The notes under the pieces: model-generated
Seen by the model: only the letters and a program-made list of their open reading frames with translations
Database searches by the model: none
What the model was told of the DNA's origin: nothing
Shown: positions 52,401 through 60,656 of the stretch, piece by piece
How the letters are laid out: the number at the start of each line of letters is the position of its first letter
Position numbering within the stretch: the stretch's first letter is position 1
Assembly: GCA_019113175.1 (NCBI GenBank)
Contig: DXHY01000075.1
Location: forward strand, 1-64,000
Direction: 5' to 3'
Origin: Candidatus Eisenbergiella stercoravium
GTDB taxonomy: Bacteria > Bacillota > Clostridia > Lachnospirales > Lachnospiraceae
Length of the DNA stretch: 64,000 bases
Translations under genes and position numbers: made by a program

Positions 52401-53099
52401 AAACGGTATTATTTTGACAAGAACGGAAACAAGGTGACCGGGACGCAGATCATCCAGGGTGTCCAGTATGATTTTGGAGAAGACGGTGCGTTAAGCAGCG
52501 GTTCCGGCGTGCTGGGCATCGATGTGTCCAAACATAACGGAAGCATTGATTGGGAGAAGGTGAAAAATTCCGGAGTGTCTTTCGTCATTATCCGCTGTGG
52601 CTACAGAGGCTCCGCTACGGGGGTCATGGTTGAGGATCCAAAGTTTAAGAGTAATATTCAGGGAGCCACTGCAGCGGGGCTGAAGGTGGGTGTTTACTAT
52701 TTTTCACAGGCGGTTAATCGTGTAGAGGCCGTGGAGGAAGCATCCGCAGCCCTTGATATCATTGCAGGTTATAAGATTTCCTATCCTGTATTTATCGATG
52801 TGGAAGCGGCAGGAGGAAGAGCGGACGGCATCAGCAGCGCCACACGTACCGAGGTGGTACAGGCATTCTGCGAGACCATCCGCGACAGCGGATATACCGC
52901 AGGCGTTTATGCCAACAAGACCTGGCTGGGAAGCAAAATGAGCACCGGAAGCTTCAGCGGCTATAATATCTGGCTGGCTCAATATGCTGCTGCTCCAACC
53001 TATAATGGAAGATATGAAATGTGGCAGTATTCCAGTACGGGAAAGATCGATGGCATCAGCGGCAATGTGGATCTGAATATCAGCTACCTGGGATATTAA
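49410..53099 (+). CDS. Large surface GH25 muramidase with Ig-like domains
   Basis: A 1229-residue protein. Order: cytoplasmic N-terminus; ten or so copies of a hexapeptide (K/R)-x-S-A-A-x at about 85-147; a basic region; one helix (about 209-231); a prealbumin/SpaA-like domain (about 300-370); a Thr/Pro/Glu linker (about 480-515); four or five bacterial Ig-like (Big_2) domains (about 517-950, each with WSSSN or equivalent); a choline-binding-type repeat (GWQTIDGKRYYFDKNGNKV); and a C-terminal GH25 domain from about 1032, with GIDVSKHNG and FIDVEAAGG carrying the catalytic acids. It cleaves peptidoglycan beta-1,4 bonds. I chose ATG 49410 for its CAGGAG site; ATG 49380 and TTG 49344 are in frame. 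Confidence 0.9.
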   Translation: MSKDTDDLQRAFEEGWEISEDDFEETQDLTKTAACLSDKVSFSEEGEYEEKPVDQGAKEEKLRSESRSHVDRAAGKMDWDSDVRKGSAAQKGSAAQKGSAARKSSAAQKGSAARKSSAAGKRSASQNSNAAGKHSTLQNSSAAHRNSIHGTDPQKKKSPGNRKADSGRRDRRTEHVLRGHTADRPRKKNRRQENGFLAFLKGLSAMDRVIGLTGAAVCLFAVFTFSFVLAARAQERQVASFASVGEQLSRISVADESTFLAVADSVIARQQAAEYVETEYEEKDEASEIQVGLNMTSVEKDLKIKFVNRETGKLIPYVAFEVKITGPDKSYEKTDDDEDGIIYLTGIAGGSYTVEVTGPEGLEEYVLPKGAQSVTVKSQIAYEKIDVADEIKSESEVNAAAEDTEIKTQVESVLQDTVEWVESTRTPIGDEGSLYIEVKKEDIPDPSQTAALSFALFAGVREDGRLLKTSAAETSELQTLTEAPPTETETQTTENTSPPEETPDPPTETDTQAPSVPETVTVTGVSASPSSLNGKVGESGNISVTVSPDNASNKGVSFSSDNAGVAEVDSSGHVSFKGAGSAAITVKTNDGGYTASVSVNVSAAEKKVDSVSISGDSIVTVGSSISLSASVSPSDATYSGISWSSSNTGIATVDNGKVTGVAAGKVTITAEAGGVKATKEIEVKAAEVTLTGIKITGFASAKKGETVQLSITAEPSGADASVTWSSSNADIASVDGNGKVTCSAVGSTTITAVSRKNTNIKDSITFTVTSDESNSVTLNEMKITAGQTKAADVKITGNVSSSSFSIANTKYATVDGNGNIKAIRAGSTELTVKVDFSDGSTQTKTAKLTIEAAEVKGITLDQTKVTLKVGESLKLNPTIDTTGYTGCLWYTSDSSVVTVTEHGNGTITAAKAGKVTITACSSEDTSKKATCEVTVTGGKAEEDTKTLLKDKDGRQLYILKDGKYVEAVVADYFKYDVFYRLNDNVEYKYTGWQTIDGKRYYFDKNGNKVTGTQIIQGVQYDFGEDGALSSGSGVLGIDVSKHNGSIDWEKVKNSGVSFVIIRCGYRGSATGVMVEDPKFKSNIQGATAAGLKVGVYYFSQAVNRVEAVEEASAALDIIAGYKISYPVFIDVEAAGGRADGISSATRTEVVQAFCETIRDSGYTAGVYANKTWLGSKMSTGSFSGYNIWLAQYAAAPTYNGRYEMWQYSSTGKIDGISGNVDLNISYLGY
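49662..49850 (+). repeat. Tandem 18-bp coding repeat
   Basis: About ten 18-bp units coding for K-G-S-A-A-Q and variants, near-perfect at the start and decaying towards the 3' end. It lies in the cytoplasmic part of the muramidase, before the membrane helix. Confidence 0.85.
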
Positions 53100-53129
53100 A
53101 GGCGGATATTAAAGGCCGGCAGGTTTTGT

Positions 53130-53158
53130 TTGGTAAATCAGGAATTATGTGTTATACT
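53130..53158 (+). promoter_or_regulatory. Promoter of the rml/polysaccharide locus
   Basis: TTGGTA, 17 bp, TATACT, about 45 bp upstream of the rmlB start codon. Confidence 0.6.
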
Positions 53159-53203
53159 ATGATAAAAAATGACAAAGCGGAAGCGCTTTGGAACGGAGGA
53201 AGC

Positions 53204-54289
53204 ATGAGAACCTATCTGGTAACGGGCGGCGCCGGATTTATCGGCTCCAATTATATTCATTATATGTTTAAGAAGTATGGCGATCAGATCCGCATTATCA
53301 ATGTGGACGCTCTGACTTATGCCGGAAACCTGGAGAACCTGAAGGATGTGGAGGGAAGGGACAATTATACCTTCATCCGCGCCAATATCTGTGACAAAGA
53401 GGCAATTGAAAAGATTTTTGCAGAAAATGACATCGACCGTGTGGTGCATTTCGCAGCGGAGAGCCATGTGGACAGAAGCATAAAGAATCCGGAAATTTTC
53501 GTACAGACCAACGTGCTTGGCACGGCCGTGATGCTCAACTGCGCGAAGGCGGCGTGGGAGAAGCCGGACGGAAGCTTTAAGGAGGATAAGAAATTCCTTC
53601 ATGTGTCCACGGACGAGGTTTACGGTTCTCTTGAAAAGGAAGGCGAGTATTTTTATGAGACCACGCCCTATGCTCCGCACAGCCCCTATTCCGCAAGCAA
53701 GGCGGGATCTGACATGCTGGTGAAGGCGTATATGGATACCTATCATTTCCCGGCCAATATCACCAACTGCTCCAATAACTACGGCCCCTATCAGTTCCCG
53801 GAAAAGCTGATCCCTCTGATCATTAACAATGCTCTTCATGGGAAGAAGCTTCCGGTTTACGGAGATGGCAAAAACGTACGTGACTGGCTGTATGTGGAGG
53901 ATCATGCGAAGGCCATCGATATGGTGCAGGAGAAGGGACGTCTGTTTGAAACCTACAATGTCGGCGGCCATAACGAGAAGCAGAACATTGAGATCATTCA
54001 TATCATTATCAATACGCTGCAGGAGATGCTGCCGGACTCCGATCCCAGGAAGGCGCTTGTCAGCGACGATCTGATCACCTATGTGGAGGACCGCAAGGGA
54101 CATGACCGCCGTTATGCCATCGCGCCGGACAAGATCAGGGCGGAGATCGGCTGGGAGCCGGAGACCATGTTCGCAGAGGGCATCAAAAAGACCATCAAAT
54201 GGTATTTTGAGCACGAGGACTGGATGAAGAATGTTACCAGCGGAGATTATCAGAAGTATTACGAGGAAATGTATCACACCGAAGCATAA
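53204..54289 (+). CDS. rmlB: dTDP-glucose 4,6-dehydratase
   Basis: A 361-residue extended SDR. NAD-binding GGAGFIGSN at residues 8-16, catalytic STDEVYG with the Thr-Asp-Glu triad, and YSASKAGSD with the Tyr-x-x-x-Lys pair. It converts dTDP-glucose to dTDP-4-keto-6-deoxyglucose, step two of dTDP-rhamnose synthesis. ATG 53204 has CGGAGGAAG upstream; the frame is open to 53021 inside the muramidase gene. First gene of the surface polysaccharide locus. Confidence 0.97.
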   Translation: MRTYLVTGGAGFIGSNYIHYMFKKYGDQIRIINVDALTYAGNLENLKDVEGRDNYTFIRANICDKEAIEKIFAENDIDRVVHFAAESHVDRSIKNPEIFVQTNVLGTAVMLNCAKAAWEKPDGSFKEDKKFLHVSTDEVYGSLEKEGEYFYETTPYAPHSPYSASKAGSDMLVKAYMDTYHFPANITNCSNNYGPYQFPEKLIPLIINNALHGKKLPVYGDGKNVRDWLYVEDHAKAIDMVQEKGRLFETYNVGGHNEKQNIEIIHIIINTLQEMLPDSDPRKALVSDDLITYVEDRKGHDRRYAIAPDKIRAEIGWEPETMFAEGIKKTIKWYFEHEDWMKNVTSGDYQKYYEEMYHTEA

Positions 54290-54318
54290 GAATGAAAAGA
54301 AAAAACGGAGGATGTGCC

Positions 54319-55188
54319 ATGAAGGGTATCATACTTGCAGGAGGAAGCGGAACCAGGCTGTACCCGCTCACCAAGGCGATTTCCAAGCAGATCATGCCGG
54401 TGTATGATAAGCCGATGATCTACTACCCCCTTTCTACGTTGATGCTTGCGGATATCCGCGAGATTCTCATCATTTCCACCCCGCGGGATCTGCCCGTGTT
54501 CCGGGAACTGTTCGGAACCGGAGAGCAGCTGGGACTTTCCCTTTCCTATGCGGTACAGGAAGAGCCCAGAGGACTTGCCGAGGCATTCCTGATCGGGGAA
54601 GAATTTATCGGAAATGACCGTGTTGCACTGGTGCTTGGGGACAATATTTTCTACGGACAGAGCTTTTCCAAAGTGCTTCGTGCGGTTGCGGCAAGAGAAA
54701 AGGGAGCCACGATTTTCGGCTATTATGTCCGTGACCCCAGAGAATACGGTGTGGTAGAGTTTGACGAAGACGGAAAGGCCCTTTCCATCGAGGAAAAGCC
54801 GGAGCATCCGAAGAGCAACTATGCGGTGCCTGGACTCTATTTTTACGATAATGACGTGGTTGAGATCGCAAAGAACGTGAAGCCTTCTGCCAGAGGCGAG
54901 CTGGAGATCACCGCCGTGAACAACGAATACCTGCGCAGGGGAGACCTGAGAGTTGAGACGCTGGGCAGGGGCTTTGCCTGGCTGGATACGGGCAGCCATG
55001 ATTCCCTGCTGGATGCGTCCGATTATGTGGCGGCTGTTCAGAAGAGGCAGGGGCTGTATGTCTCCTGTATCGAGGAGATCGCCTACCGCCGCGGCTTCAT
55101 CTCAAGGGAGCAGCTTTTGAAGCTGGCTGAGCCTCTGATGAAGACCAATTACGGAAAATATCTGGTAGAAGTGGCAAATGGACTGTAA
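54319..55188 (+). CDS. rmlA: Glucose-1-phosphate thymidylyltransferase
   Basis: A 289-residue nucleotidyltransferase. The N-terminal [20 protein letters not shown] signature is the activation and substrate loop; VLGDNIFYG and [15 protein letters not shown] are standard RmlA blocks. It makes dTDP-glucose from glucose 1-phosphate and dTTP. It follows rmlB by 29 bp with a GGAGGATG site. Confidence 0.97.
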   Translation: MKGIILAGGSGTRLYPLTKAISKQIMPVYDKPMIYYPLSTLMLADIREILIISTPRDLPVFRELFGTGEQLGLSLSYAVQEEPRGLAEAFLIGEEFIGNDRVALVLGDNIFYGQSFSKVLRAVAAREKGATIFGYYVRDPREYGVVEFDEDGKALSIEEKPEHPKSNYAVPGLYFYDNDVVEIAKNVKPSARGELEITAVNNEYLRRGDLRVETLGRGFAWLDTGSHDSLLDASDYVAAVQKRQGLYVSCIEEIAYRRGFISREQLLKLAEPLMKTNYGKYLVEVANGL

Positions 55189-55234
55189 AGAGGACGGGCG
55201 CCGCCCTCGGAAATAAAGGAGAAAGATTGAAAAG

Positions 55235-55807
55235 ATGGGTAAGATAACGGTAGAAACATGTGAAATTGAAGGCCTGAAGGTAATTACCCCTGCGGTTTTC
55301 GGAGATGAGCGGGGATACTTTATGGAAACCTATCACTATGAAGCCTATAAGCAGGCCGGAATTGATCAGGTTTTCGTGCAGGACAACCAGTCCTCTTCCA
55401 GAAAGGGCGTTCTGAGAGGCCTGCATTTTCAGATCAATTTTCCCCAGGCGAAGCTGGTGCGGGTCCTGAAGGGAGAGGTATTTGATGTTGCCGTGGACTT
55501 GAGAGAGGGCTCCCCTACCTTTGGAAAGTGGCACGGGGTTCTGCTGTCGGAAGAGAACAAGAAGCAGTTTTTCATTCCGGAGCATTTCGCGCACGGCTTT
55601 GTGGTGCTCTCCGATGAAGCGGAGTTTGCTTATAAGTGTACGGATTTCTACCATCCCAACGATGAGGGCGGCCTGAAGTGGGACGATCCGGAAATCGGCG
55701 TGAAGTGGCCGATCCCGGAGGGAATGGAGCTGATTCTGTCCGAGAAGGATCAGAAATGGGGCGGCCTGAAGGAATACGCTGTGGACGGCGGCCGAAAAAA
55801 GGAATAG
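55235..55807 (+). CDS. rmlC: dTDP-4-dehydrorhamnose 3,5-epimerase
   Basis: A 190-residue cupin. VLRGLHFQ holds the catalytic His and Arg, and PEHFAHGFVVLSDEAEFAYK is the second conserved block. It epimerises the keto-deoxy sugar at C3 and C5. The reductase gene rmlD needed for the last step is not among the genes that follow within the window. Confidence 0.96.
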   Translation: MGKITVETCEIEGLKVITPAVFGDERGYFMETYHYEAYKQAGIDQVFVQDNQSSSRKGVLRGLHFQINFPQAKLVRVLKGEVFDVAVDLREGSPTFGKWHGVLLSEENKKQFFIPEHFAHGFVVLSDEAEFAYKCTDFYHPNDEGGLKWDDPEIGVKWPIPEGMELILSEKDQKWGGLKEYAVDGGRKKE

Positions 55808-55814
55808 TACAGGA

Positions 55815-56837
55815 ATGAAGAAAGAGAAAAAAGAAAATGCGGCGGCCAGGAAGCCGCTCAGCAAAAAGACAGGGATTGCCATTTTCACCCTCATCATGCT
55901 CATCATGGGGGTGATTATTGCGTGTTACCATAATCCGCTGGCGGATCCGTCGGATGAGCTTTTAAAGAAAATCATCGCCTGCGTACTGATCGTGGCAGCC
56001 ATTGTGGTGTTCGCCCGCTTTTATGATAAAATTACCCAGCTTCCTCAGGAGCTGTATGCCAACCGGCGGCTGATCTGGCGGCTGGCTAAAAACGACTTCA
56101 AACGGCGTTATGCCGGTTCCTATATGGGCGCGGTCTGGGCCATGGTGCAGCCGGTGGTGACGGTGGCTCTGTATTTTGTGGTTTTTCAGGTGATCATGCC
56201 GCAGAAGATAGAGCTTGCAGGAAAAGGAGTAACGGTCCCCTACCTGGTGTTCCTGACTGCCGGACTGGTTCCCTGGTTTTATTTTTCCGAGGCGCTCACC
56301 AGCGGCATGATGGCTCTTCTGGAGTATGATTATCTGGTGAAGAAGGTGGTGTTCAAGATCAGCATCCTTCCCATCATCAAAATCATTGCCGCCACGTTTA
56401 TTCATGCCTTTTTTGTAATTGTTCTGCTCGTCATATCGGCCTGCTACGGCTTTTATCCAAGTCTGTATACTCTGCAGGTCTTCTATTACAGCTTCTGCAC
56501 CTTTGCGCTGGTGCTGGCCATCAGCTATACCACCTGCTCCGTAGTGGTTTATTTCCGTGATCTCCAGCAGATTGTCGGCATTGCGATGCAGATCGGCATG
56601 TGGGCCACGCCGGTCCTGTGGAATATCGGACAGATGAGCGAAAATGTCCAGATGGTTTTGAAAATCAATCCTCTGGTGTACATTGTGGAAGGATACCGCA
56701 GTGCGATTTATGGAGAACAGTGGTTCTGGGAGGATTTTTACTCCACCATGTATTTCTGGATCATTACCGTCGTGCTGTTCGTTATCGGCACGCTGGTGTA
56801 TAAGCGGCTGAAGGTGCACTTTGCGGATATCATGTAG
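55815..56837 (+). CDS. wzm: Polysaccharide ABC transporter permease
   Basis: A 340-residue ABC-2 type permease. Two helices at the N-terminus (about 20-40 and 52-70) precede the usual six-helix domain (about 115-330); RLAKNDFKRRYAGSYMGAVW is the conserved amphipathic start of Wzm/TagG permeases. The extra N-terminal hairpin is longer than in standard Wzm. It exports a lipid-linked polysaccharide with the ATPase downstream. It starts 7 bp after rmlC. Confidence 0.9.
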   Translation: MKKEKKENAAARKPLSKKTGIAIFTLIMLIMGVIIACYHNPLADPSDELLKKIIACVLIVAAIVVFARFYDKITQLPQELYANRRLIWRLAKNDFKRRYAGSYMGAVWAMVQPVVTVALYFVVFQVIMPQKIELAGKGVTVPYLVFLTAGLVPWFYFSEALTSGMMALLEYDYLVKKVVFKISILPIIKIIAATFIHAFFVIVLLVISACYGFYPSLYTLQVFYYSFCTFALVLAISYTTCSVVVYFRDLQQIVGIAMQIGMWATPVLWNIGQMSENVQMVLKINPLVYIVEGYRSAIYGEQWFWEDFYSTMYFWIITVVLFVIGTLVYKRLKVHFADIM

Positions 56838-56842
56838 GGAGA

Positions 56843-57036
56843 GTTACTATTCACAGCCCCTCCACCCGCATGCGCAAAACCAGTCAGCTCCGCTGTCTGC
56901 CGCTGCTGACGCAGCTTCCCGTTTTGCTTATTTGGGTGGAGTGACTGATTCCAGTCTGCCGGATCAACGCTTTGCTCTGCTTACATGCGAGCATGACGCA
57001 GAGTAATCCTTGATCCGGCAGGCTGTGAATAGTAAC
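56843..57036. mobile_element. Small inverted-repeat element between wzm and wzt
   Basis: Perfect 16-bp terminal repeats GTTACTATTCACAGCC (56843-56858) and GGCTGTGAATAGTAAC (57021-57036) enclose 162 bp with several internal dyads (for example GGATCAA/TTGATCC) and no gene. The ends share the form GTTAC-N2-TTCAC with the element at 47728-47930, and both interiors contain a TGC(A/G)AGCA(C/T)GAC motif. The flanks (TAGGGAGA and AGGAAGGA) are not a clean duplication. Confidence 0.6.
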
Positions 57037-57049
57037 AGGAAGGAACAAT

Positions 57050-58444
57050 ATGGAGACAAAACAGCTTGCCATCCACGTGGAGGGATTGAATAAGGTTTAC
57101 CGCCTGTACGACCATAACAGGGACAGGCTCATTGATTCGCTGGGGCTTGCCAGAAAAAAACGTTATCGGGAGCATTTCGCTCTGAACAATGTGGATCTGG
57201 ACGTATATCAGGGGGAATGTGTGGGAATTATCGGAACCAACGGCTCCGGAAAGTCCACCATTCTGAAGATCATCACCGGCGTGCTCAATCCCACCTCCGG
57301 CACCGTGCAGGTGAACGGGCGTATATCCGCCCTGCTGGAGCTTGGCGCGGGCTTCAATTATGAATACAACGGCATTGAAAATGTCTATCTGAACGGCACC
57401 ATGATCGGTTTTTCGGAGAAGGAGATCGATGAAAAACTGCAGGATATTCTGGATTTCGCGGACATCGGAGACTACGTATATCAGCCTGTGAAGACCTATT
57501 CCAGCGGTATGTTCGTGCGCCTGGCCTTTGCGGTGGCCATCAACATCGATCCGGAGATTTTGATCGTGGATGAAGCTCTTTCCGTGGGAGATGTGTTTTT
57601 CCAGGCGAAGTGCTACCACAAATTCGAAGAGTTCAAAAAGCAGGGAAAAACGATCCTCTTCGTCAGTCATGATCTGAGCGCAATCAGCAAATACTGTGAC
57701 AGAGCGGTGCTCTTAAATCAGGGCGTGAAGCTGGGAGAGGGTAGCCCCCGTGATATGATTGACATCTATAAGCAGGTGCTGGTGGGCCAGTATGAGCTCC
57801 CTTCCGGAGATAAAAAGGCAAATCTGGCGGCGGATGAGGACATCCGAAGAGCAGCAGCTGAGAAGATGGACGGAAAGAAAACAGAAACCTCACAGGAGCA
57901 GTCGGATCAGACCGGACAGAGGGGAGACGGAAAGGCAGAACAGCCTGTGGCTGAAGGCGGAGGCCGTCCCGTGCCTGGCCTCAATGTCCAGGCGTTGGAG
58001 TACGGCACCAAAGAGGCCGAGATTGTGGAATACTACATGACGGACGGGGCGGGACTGCGCACCTCCGCCATCCTGAAGGGAGAACCCTTCACCCTTCACA
58101 TGAAGGTGCGGGCCAATAAGGACCTCGCGGCTCCCATCTTCGCCCTTTCCATCAAGAACATCAAGGGCGTGGAAATCACGGGAACCAATACCATGGTGGA
58201 GAGAAGCTTTCTGGAAAGCGTGAAGGCCGGAGAGATTCTGAACATCACCTTCACCCAGAAGGTGCGCCTGCAGGGCGGTGAATACCTGCTTTCCCTCGGT
58301 GTGACGGGCTATGAAGGGGATACCTTTACGGTATACCACAGACTGTACGATATTTTGAACCTCACCGTGATTTCGGACCATGATACGGTGGGATACTTTG
58401 ATATGGAATCGGATGTGAAAGTAGAGTACGAGAAGAAGATCTAA
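57050..58444 (+). CDS. wzt: Polysaccharide ABC transporter ATPase with C-terminal carbohydrate-binding domain
   Basis: A 464-residue protein. ATPase residues 1-245: Walker A GTNGSGKST, signature YSSGMFVRLAFAVA, Walker B ILIVDEAL, switch His in FVSHDLSAIS. A Lys/Glu/Gln-rich linker (about 255-310) leads to a C-terminal beta-sandwich of 150 residues (LNVQALEYGTKEAEIVEYYM...). In E. coli O8/O9a this domain of Wzt recognises the modified non-reducing end of the polymer before export; short Wzt proteins lack it. Ribosome binding site AGGAAGGA lies just outside the inverted-repeat element. Confidence 0.93.
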   Translation: METKQLAIHVEGLNKVYRLYDHNRDRLIDSLGLARKKRYREHFALNNVDLDVYQGECVGIIGTNGSGKSTILKIITGVLNPTSGTVQVNGRISALLELGAGFNYEYNGIENVYLNGTMIGFSEKEIDEKLQDILDFADIGDYVYQPVKTYSSGMFVRLAFAVAINIDPEILIVDEALSVGDVFFQAKCYHKFEEFKKQGKTILFVSHDLSAISKYCDRAVLLNQGVKLGEGSPRDMIDIYKQVLVGQYELPSGDKKANLAADEDIRRAAAEKMDGKKTETSQEQSDQTGQRGDGKAEQPVAEGGGRPVPGLNVQALEYGTKEAEIVEYYMTDGAGLRTSAILKGEPFTLHMKVRANKDLAAPIFALSIKNIKGVEITGTNTMVERSFLESVKAGEILNITFTQKVRLQGGEYLLSLGVTGYEGDTFTVYHRLYDILNLTVISDHDTVGYFDMESDVKVEYEKKI

Positions 58445-58586
58445 ACCGGCAGAAGACGCCGGTTAAGATCTTCTATAGGAAACGACAAATTTATTTGTCG
58501 TTTCCTATACGTCTCGTACGGAAGAATGGCACACGCCATTCTTTTATGATTCAAGATGCCGCCTTCGGCGGCAGAAACGAGGTAAT
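58444..58586 (+). promoter_or_regulatory. Hairpin array upstream of the methyltransferase-kinase gene (5'UTR element, copy 3)
   Basis: In order: AACCGGC-AGAAGAC-GCCGGTT (58444-58464); TAGGAAACGACAAA / TTTGTCGTTTCCTA, a perfect 14-bp stem (58476-58507); AAGAATGGC-ACAC-GCCATTCTT (58522-58543); GCCGCC-TTC-GGCGGC (58558-58572); ribosome binding site and ATG. The last two hairpins match copies 1 and 2; the GCACGAAC stem of those copies is replaced here by the 14-bp stem. Confidence 0.75.
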
Positions 58587-60656
58587 ATGACGGAGCAGAT
58601 CGGAAAAGTGACGCTGGACCTGTCTCATTATCCGGGGGAGGATTATTACTGTGACGGGACGGTGGAGGATGAGATCCTGGAAATCGTGAAAAATGCTCCC
58701 TCAGGGGATTATCAGAAGCAGATCGAGGAAAAGAAAAGCTGGCCGGTATTCTATCATCTGTCACCGCAGCGGGAGAACATCGTCTCCTGGCTTCCCATGA
58801 ACAAAAGCACGAAGGTGCTGGAGGTGGGAAGCGGCATGGGGGCTGTGACGGGCGTTCTTGCCGAAAAGGCGGGAAGCGTCACCTGTGTGGATCTGTCGAA
58901 GAAGCGCAGCACCATCAACGCCATCCGAAACCGGGAGCGGGACAACGTGACGATTCATGTGGGGAATTTCACGGATATCGAGCCGGATCTTCCCTGTGAC
59001 TATGATTATGTGCTCCTGATCGGGGTGTTTGAATACGGGCAGAGCTATATCCCTACGAAAACGCCCTTTGAGGATTTTCTGAAAATCAACCTGAAGCATG
59101 TGAAGCCGGGCGGAAATCTGGTCATCGCCATTGAGAACAAGATGGGGATGAAGTACTGGGCGGGATGCCAGGAGGATCATCTGGCGAAGTTCTTTGCGGG
59201 AATCGAGGATTATCCGGAGGGAGGAGGCGTGCGTACCTTCACGAGGAAGGGGCTGGAGCGGCTGCTTCAGACCTGCGGGGTGTCGGATTATCATTTTTAT
59301 TATCCCTATCCGGACTACAAATTTGCGGATGTGATCTATTCGGACAGACGGCTTCCCCGTCTGGGAGAGCTCTCCCGCAATCTTCGGAATTTCGACGGGG
59401 ACAGGCTGCTTCTGTTTGATGAGAAAAATGCCTTCGACATGGTGATCCGGGAAGGGATTTTCCCCATGTACAGCAATTCCTACCTGCTCATGACCGGGCC
59501 CGCGCCGGAAACCATTTATTCCAAGTTTTCCAATGACCGGGCGGATATCTATGCCATCCGGACGGATATCACGCAGGACGCCGCCGGAACGAAGCGGGTT
59601 CTGAAGTATCCGGACAGCCCGGCGGCCGCGGAGCATGTGGAAAATATCGCCCGTTTCGGTAAGATGTTAAGGGAGCGGTATGAGGAGGGCGGTCTGTATG
59701 TGAACCGCTGTGAGATCATAAGGCAGCCGGACGGCCTTCCCTGTGCCTGTCTGGAATATCTGGAAGGGGTAACGCTGGAGGAGCTTTTGGATGACTGTCT
59801 GGAGGAAGGGGACCAGGCGGGCTTTCATGCGCTGTTTGAAGAATATCTGGAGAAAATACGGGTTCATCAGGAGATGGAGGTTTCCGACTATGATCTGGTG
59901 TTCGGAAACATTCTGATTGATTCACAGGGACGCTGGAATCTGATCGATTATGAATGGACCTTTGAGGAGCGGGTGGATATGGAGGCGCTGGCCTACCGCT
60001 CACTTTACTGCTACCAGATGGGCGACGGAAGGCGGAAGAACCTCGCCATGGAGCCTTTCCTGAAACGGCTCGGCATCAGTGAGGAAAAGGCGGAGGAGTA
60101 CCGGGCGAGGGAGAGAAGATTTCAGAAGGCGGTGACGGGGAACCGGGTTTCCATTTCCGATATGCGCGTGCTCCTGGGCCGCAGAGCCGTGCCCTGGCAG
60201 TCCTTTTTCTCCCAGGTGGAGCGCAGTGTGGTGGAGGTGTTCGAGGATTTCGGACACGGTTACAGTCCGGAGCATTCCTACCATCTGTATCCCAGTTACG
60301 TGGCGGCGGACATGATGCGCCTTTCCATTCCTCTGAAGGAGGGCGTGCGCGGTGTGCGCGTGGATCCCGCGGAATGCTCCTGCATCATCCGGATGAAGGC
60401 GGCAAGGCTTTCCGGAAAGGAGCTGGATCTCGCAGACAAGACGGTGCTCGCCATGAACGGCTGGGAACTGACCGGAAAAGGGGAAAGGATGCCGGTATTC
60501 TTTTTTCATACGGGCGATCCGAACATCAACATCCGTCTGGAAAAGGAAAACGGGGAAGCGGGGGAGATCCTGGAACTGGAATTTGAGATCAACAGGATGC
60601 CGGAGGAAACCGCTGCGGCCCTGGATGCGAATCTGAAAAGGAGACACTGGTTTTGA
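58587..60656 (+). CDS. Methyltransferase-kinase fusion, WbdD-like chain-capping candidate
   Basis: A 689-residue protein. Residues about 60-240 are a class I SAM methyltransferase (VLEVGSGMGAVTGVLA, then VTCVDLSKKR and LLIGVFEYG). Residues about 330-470 resemble an aminoglycoside/lipopolysaccharide-kinase fold: YDLVFGNILIDSQGRWNLID has the catalytic Asp and the metal-binding Asn, and LIDYEW the second metal-binding Asp. The rest (about 560-689) is beta-rich. E. coli WbdD has the same methyltransferase-then-kinase order and caps O-antigen chains, and its gene sits with wzm/wzt, as here. The kinase catalytic residues look intact. Alternative: two unrelated modifying activities fused. Confidence 0.8.
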   Translation: MTEQIGKVTLDLSHYPGEDYYCDGTVEDEILEIVKNAPSGDYQKQIEEKKSWPVFYHLSPQRENIVSWLPMNKSTKVLEVGSGMGAVTGVLAEKAGSVTCVDLSKKRSTINAIRNRERDNVTIHVGNFTDIEPDLPCDYDYVLLIGVFEYGQSYIPTKTPFEDFLKINLKHVKPGGNLVIAIENKMGMKYWAGCQEDHLAKFFAGIEDYPEGGGVRTFTRKGLERLLQTCGVSDYHFYYPYPDYKFADVIYSDRRLPRLGELSRNLRNFDGDRLLLFDEKNAFDMVIREGIFPMYSNSYLLMTGPAPETIYSKFSNDRADIYAIRTDITQDAAGTKRVLKYPDSPAAAEHVENIARFGKMLRERYEEGGLYVNRCEIIRQPDGLPCACLEYLEGVTLEELLDDCLEEGDQAGFHALFEEYLEKIRVHQEMEVSDYDLVFGNILIDSQGRWNLIDYEWTFEERVDMEALAYRSLYCYQMGDGRRKNLAMEPFLKRLGISEEKAEEYRARERRFQKAVTGNRVSISDMRVLLGRRAVPWQSFFSQVERSVVEVFEDFGHGYSPEHSYHLYPSYVAADMMRLSIPLKEGVRGVRVDPAECSCIIRMKAARLSGKELDLADKTVLAMNGWELTGKGERMPVFFFHTGDPNINIRLEKENGEAGEILELEFEINRMPEETAAALDANLKRRHWF

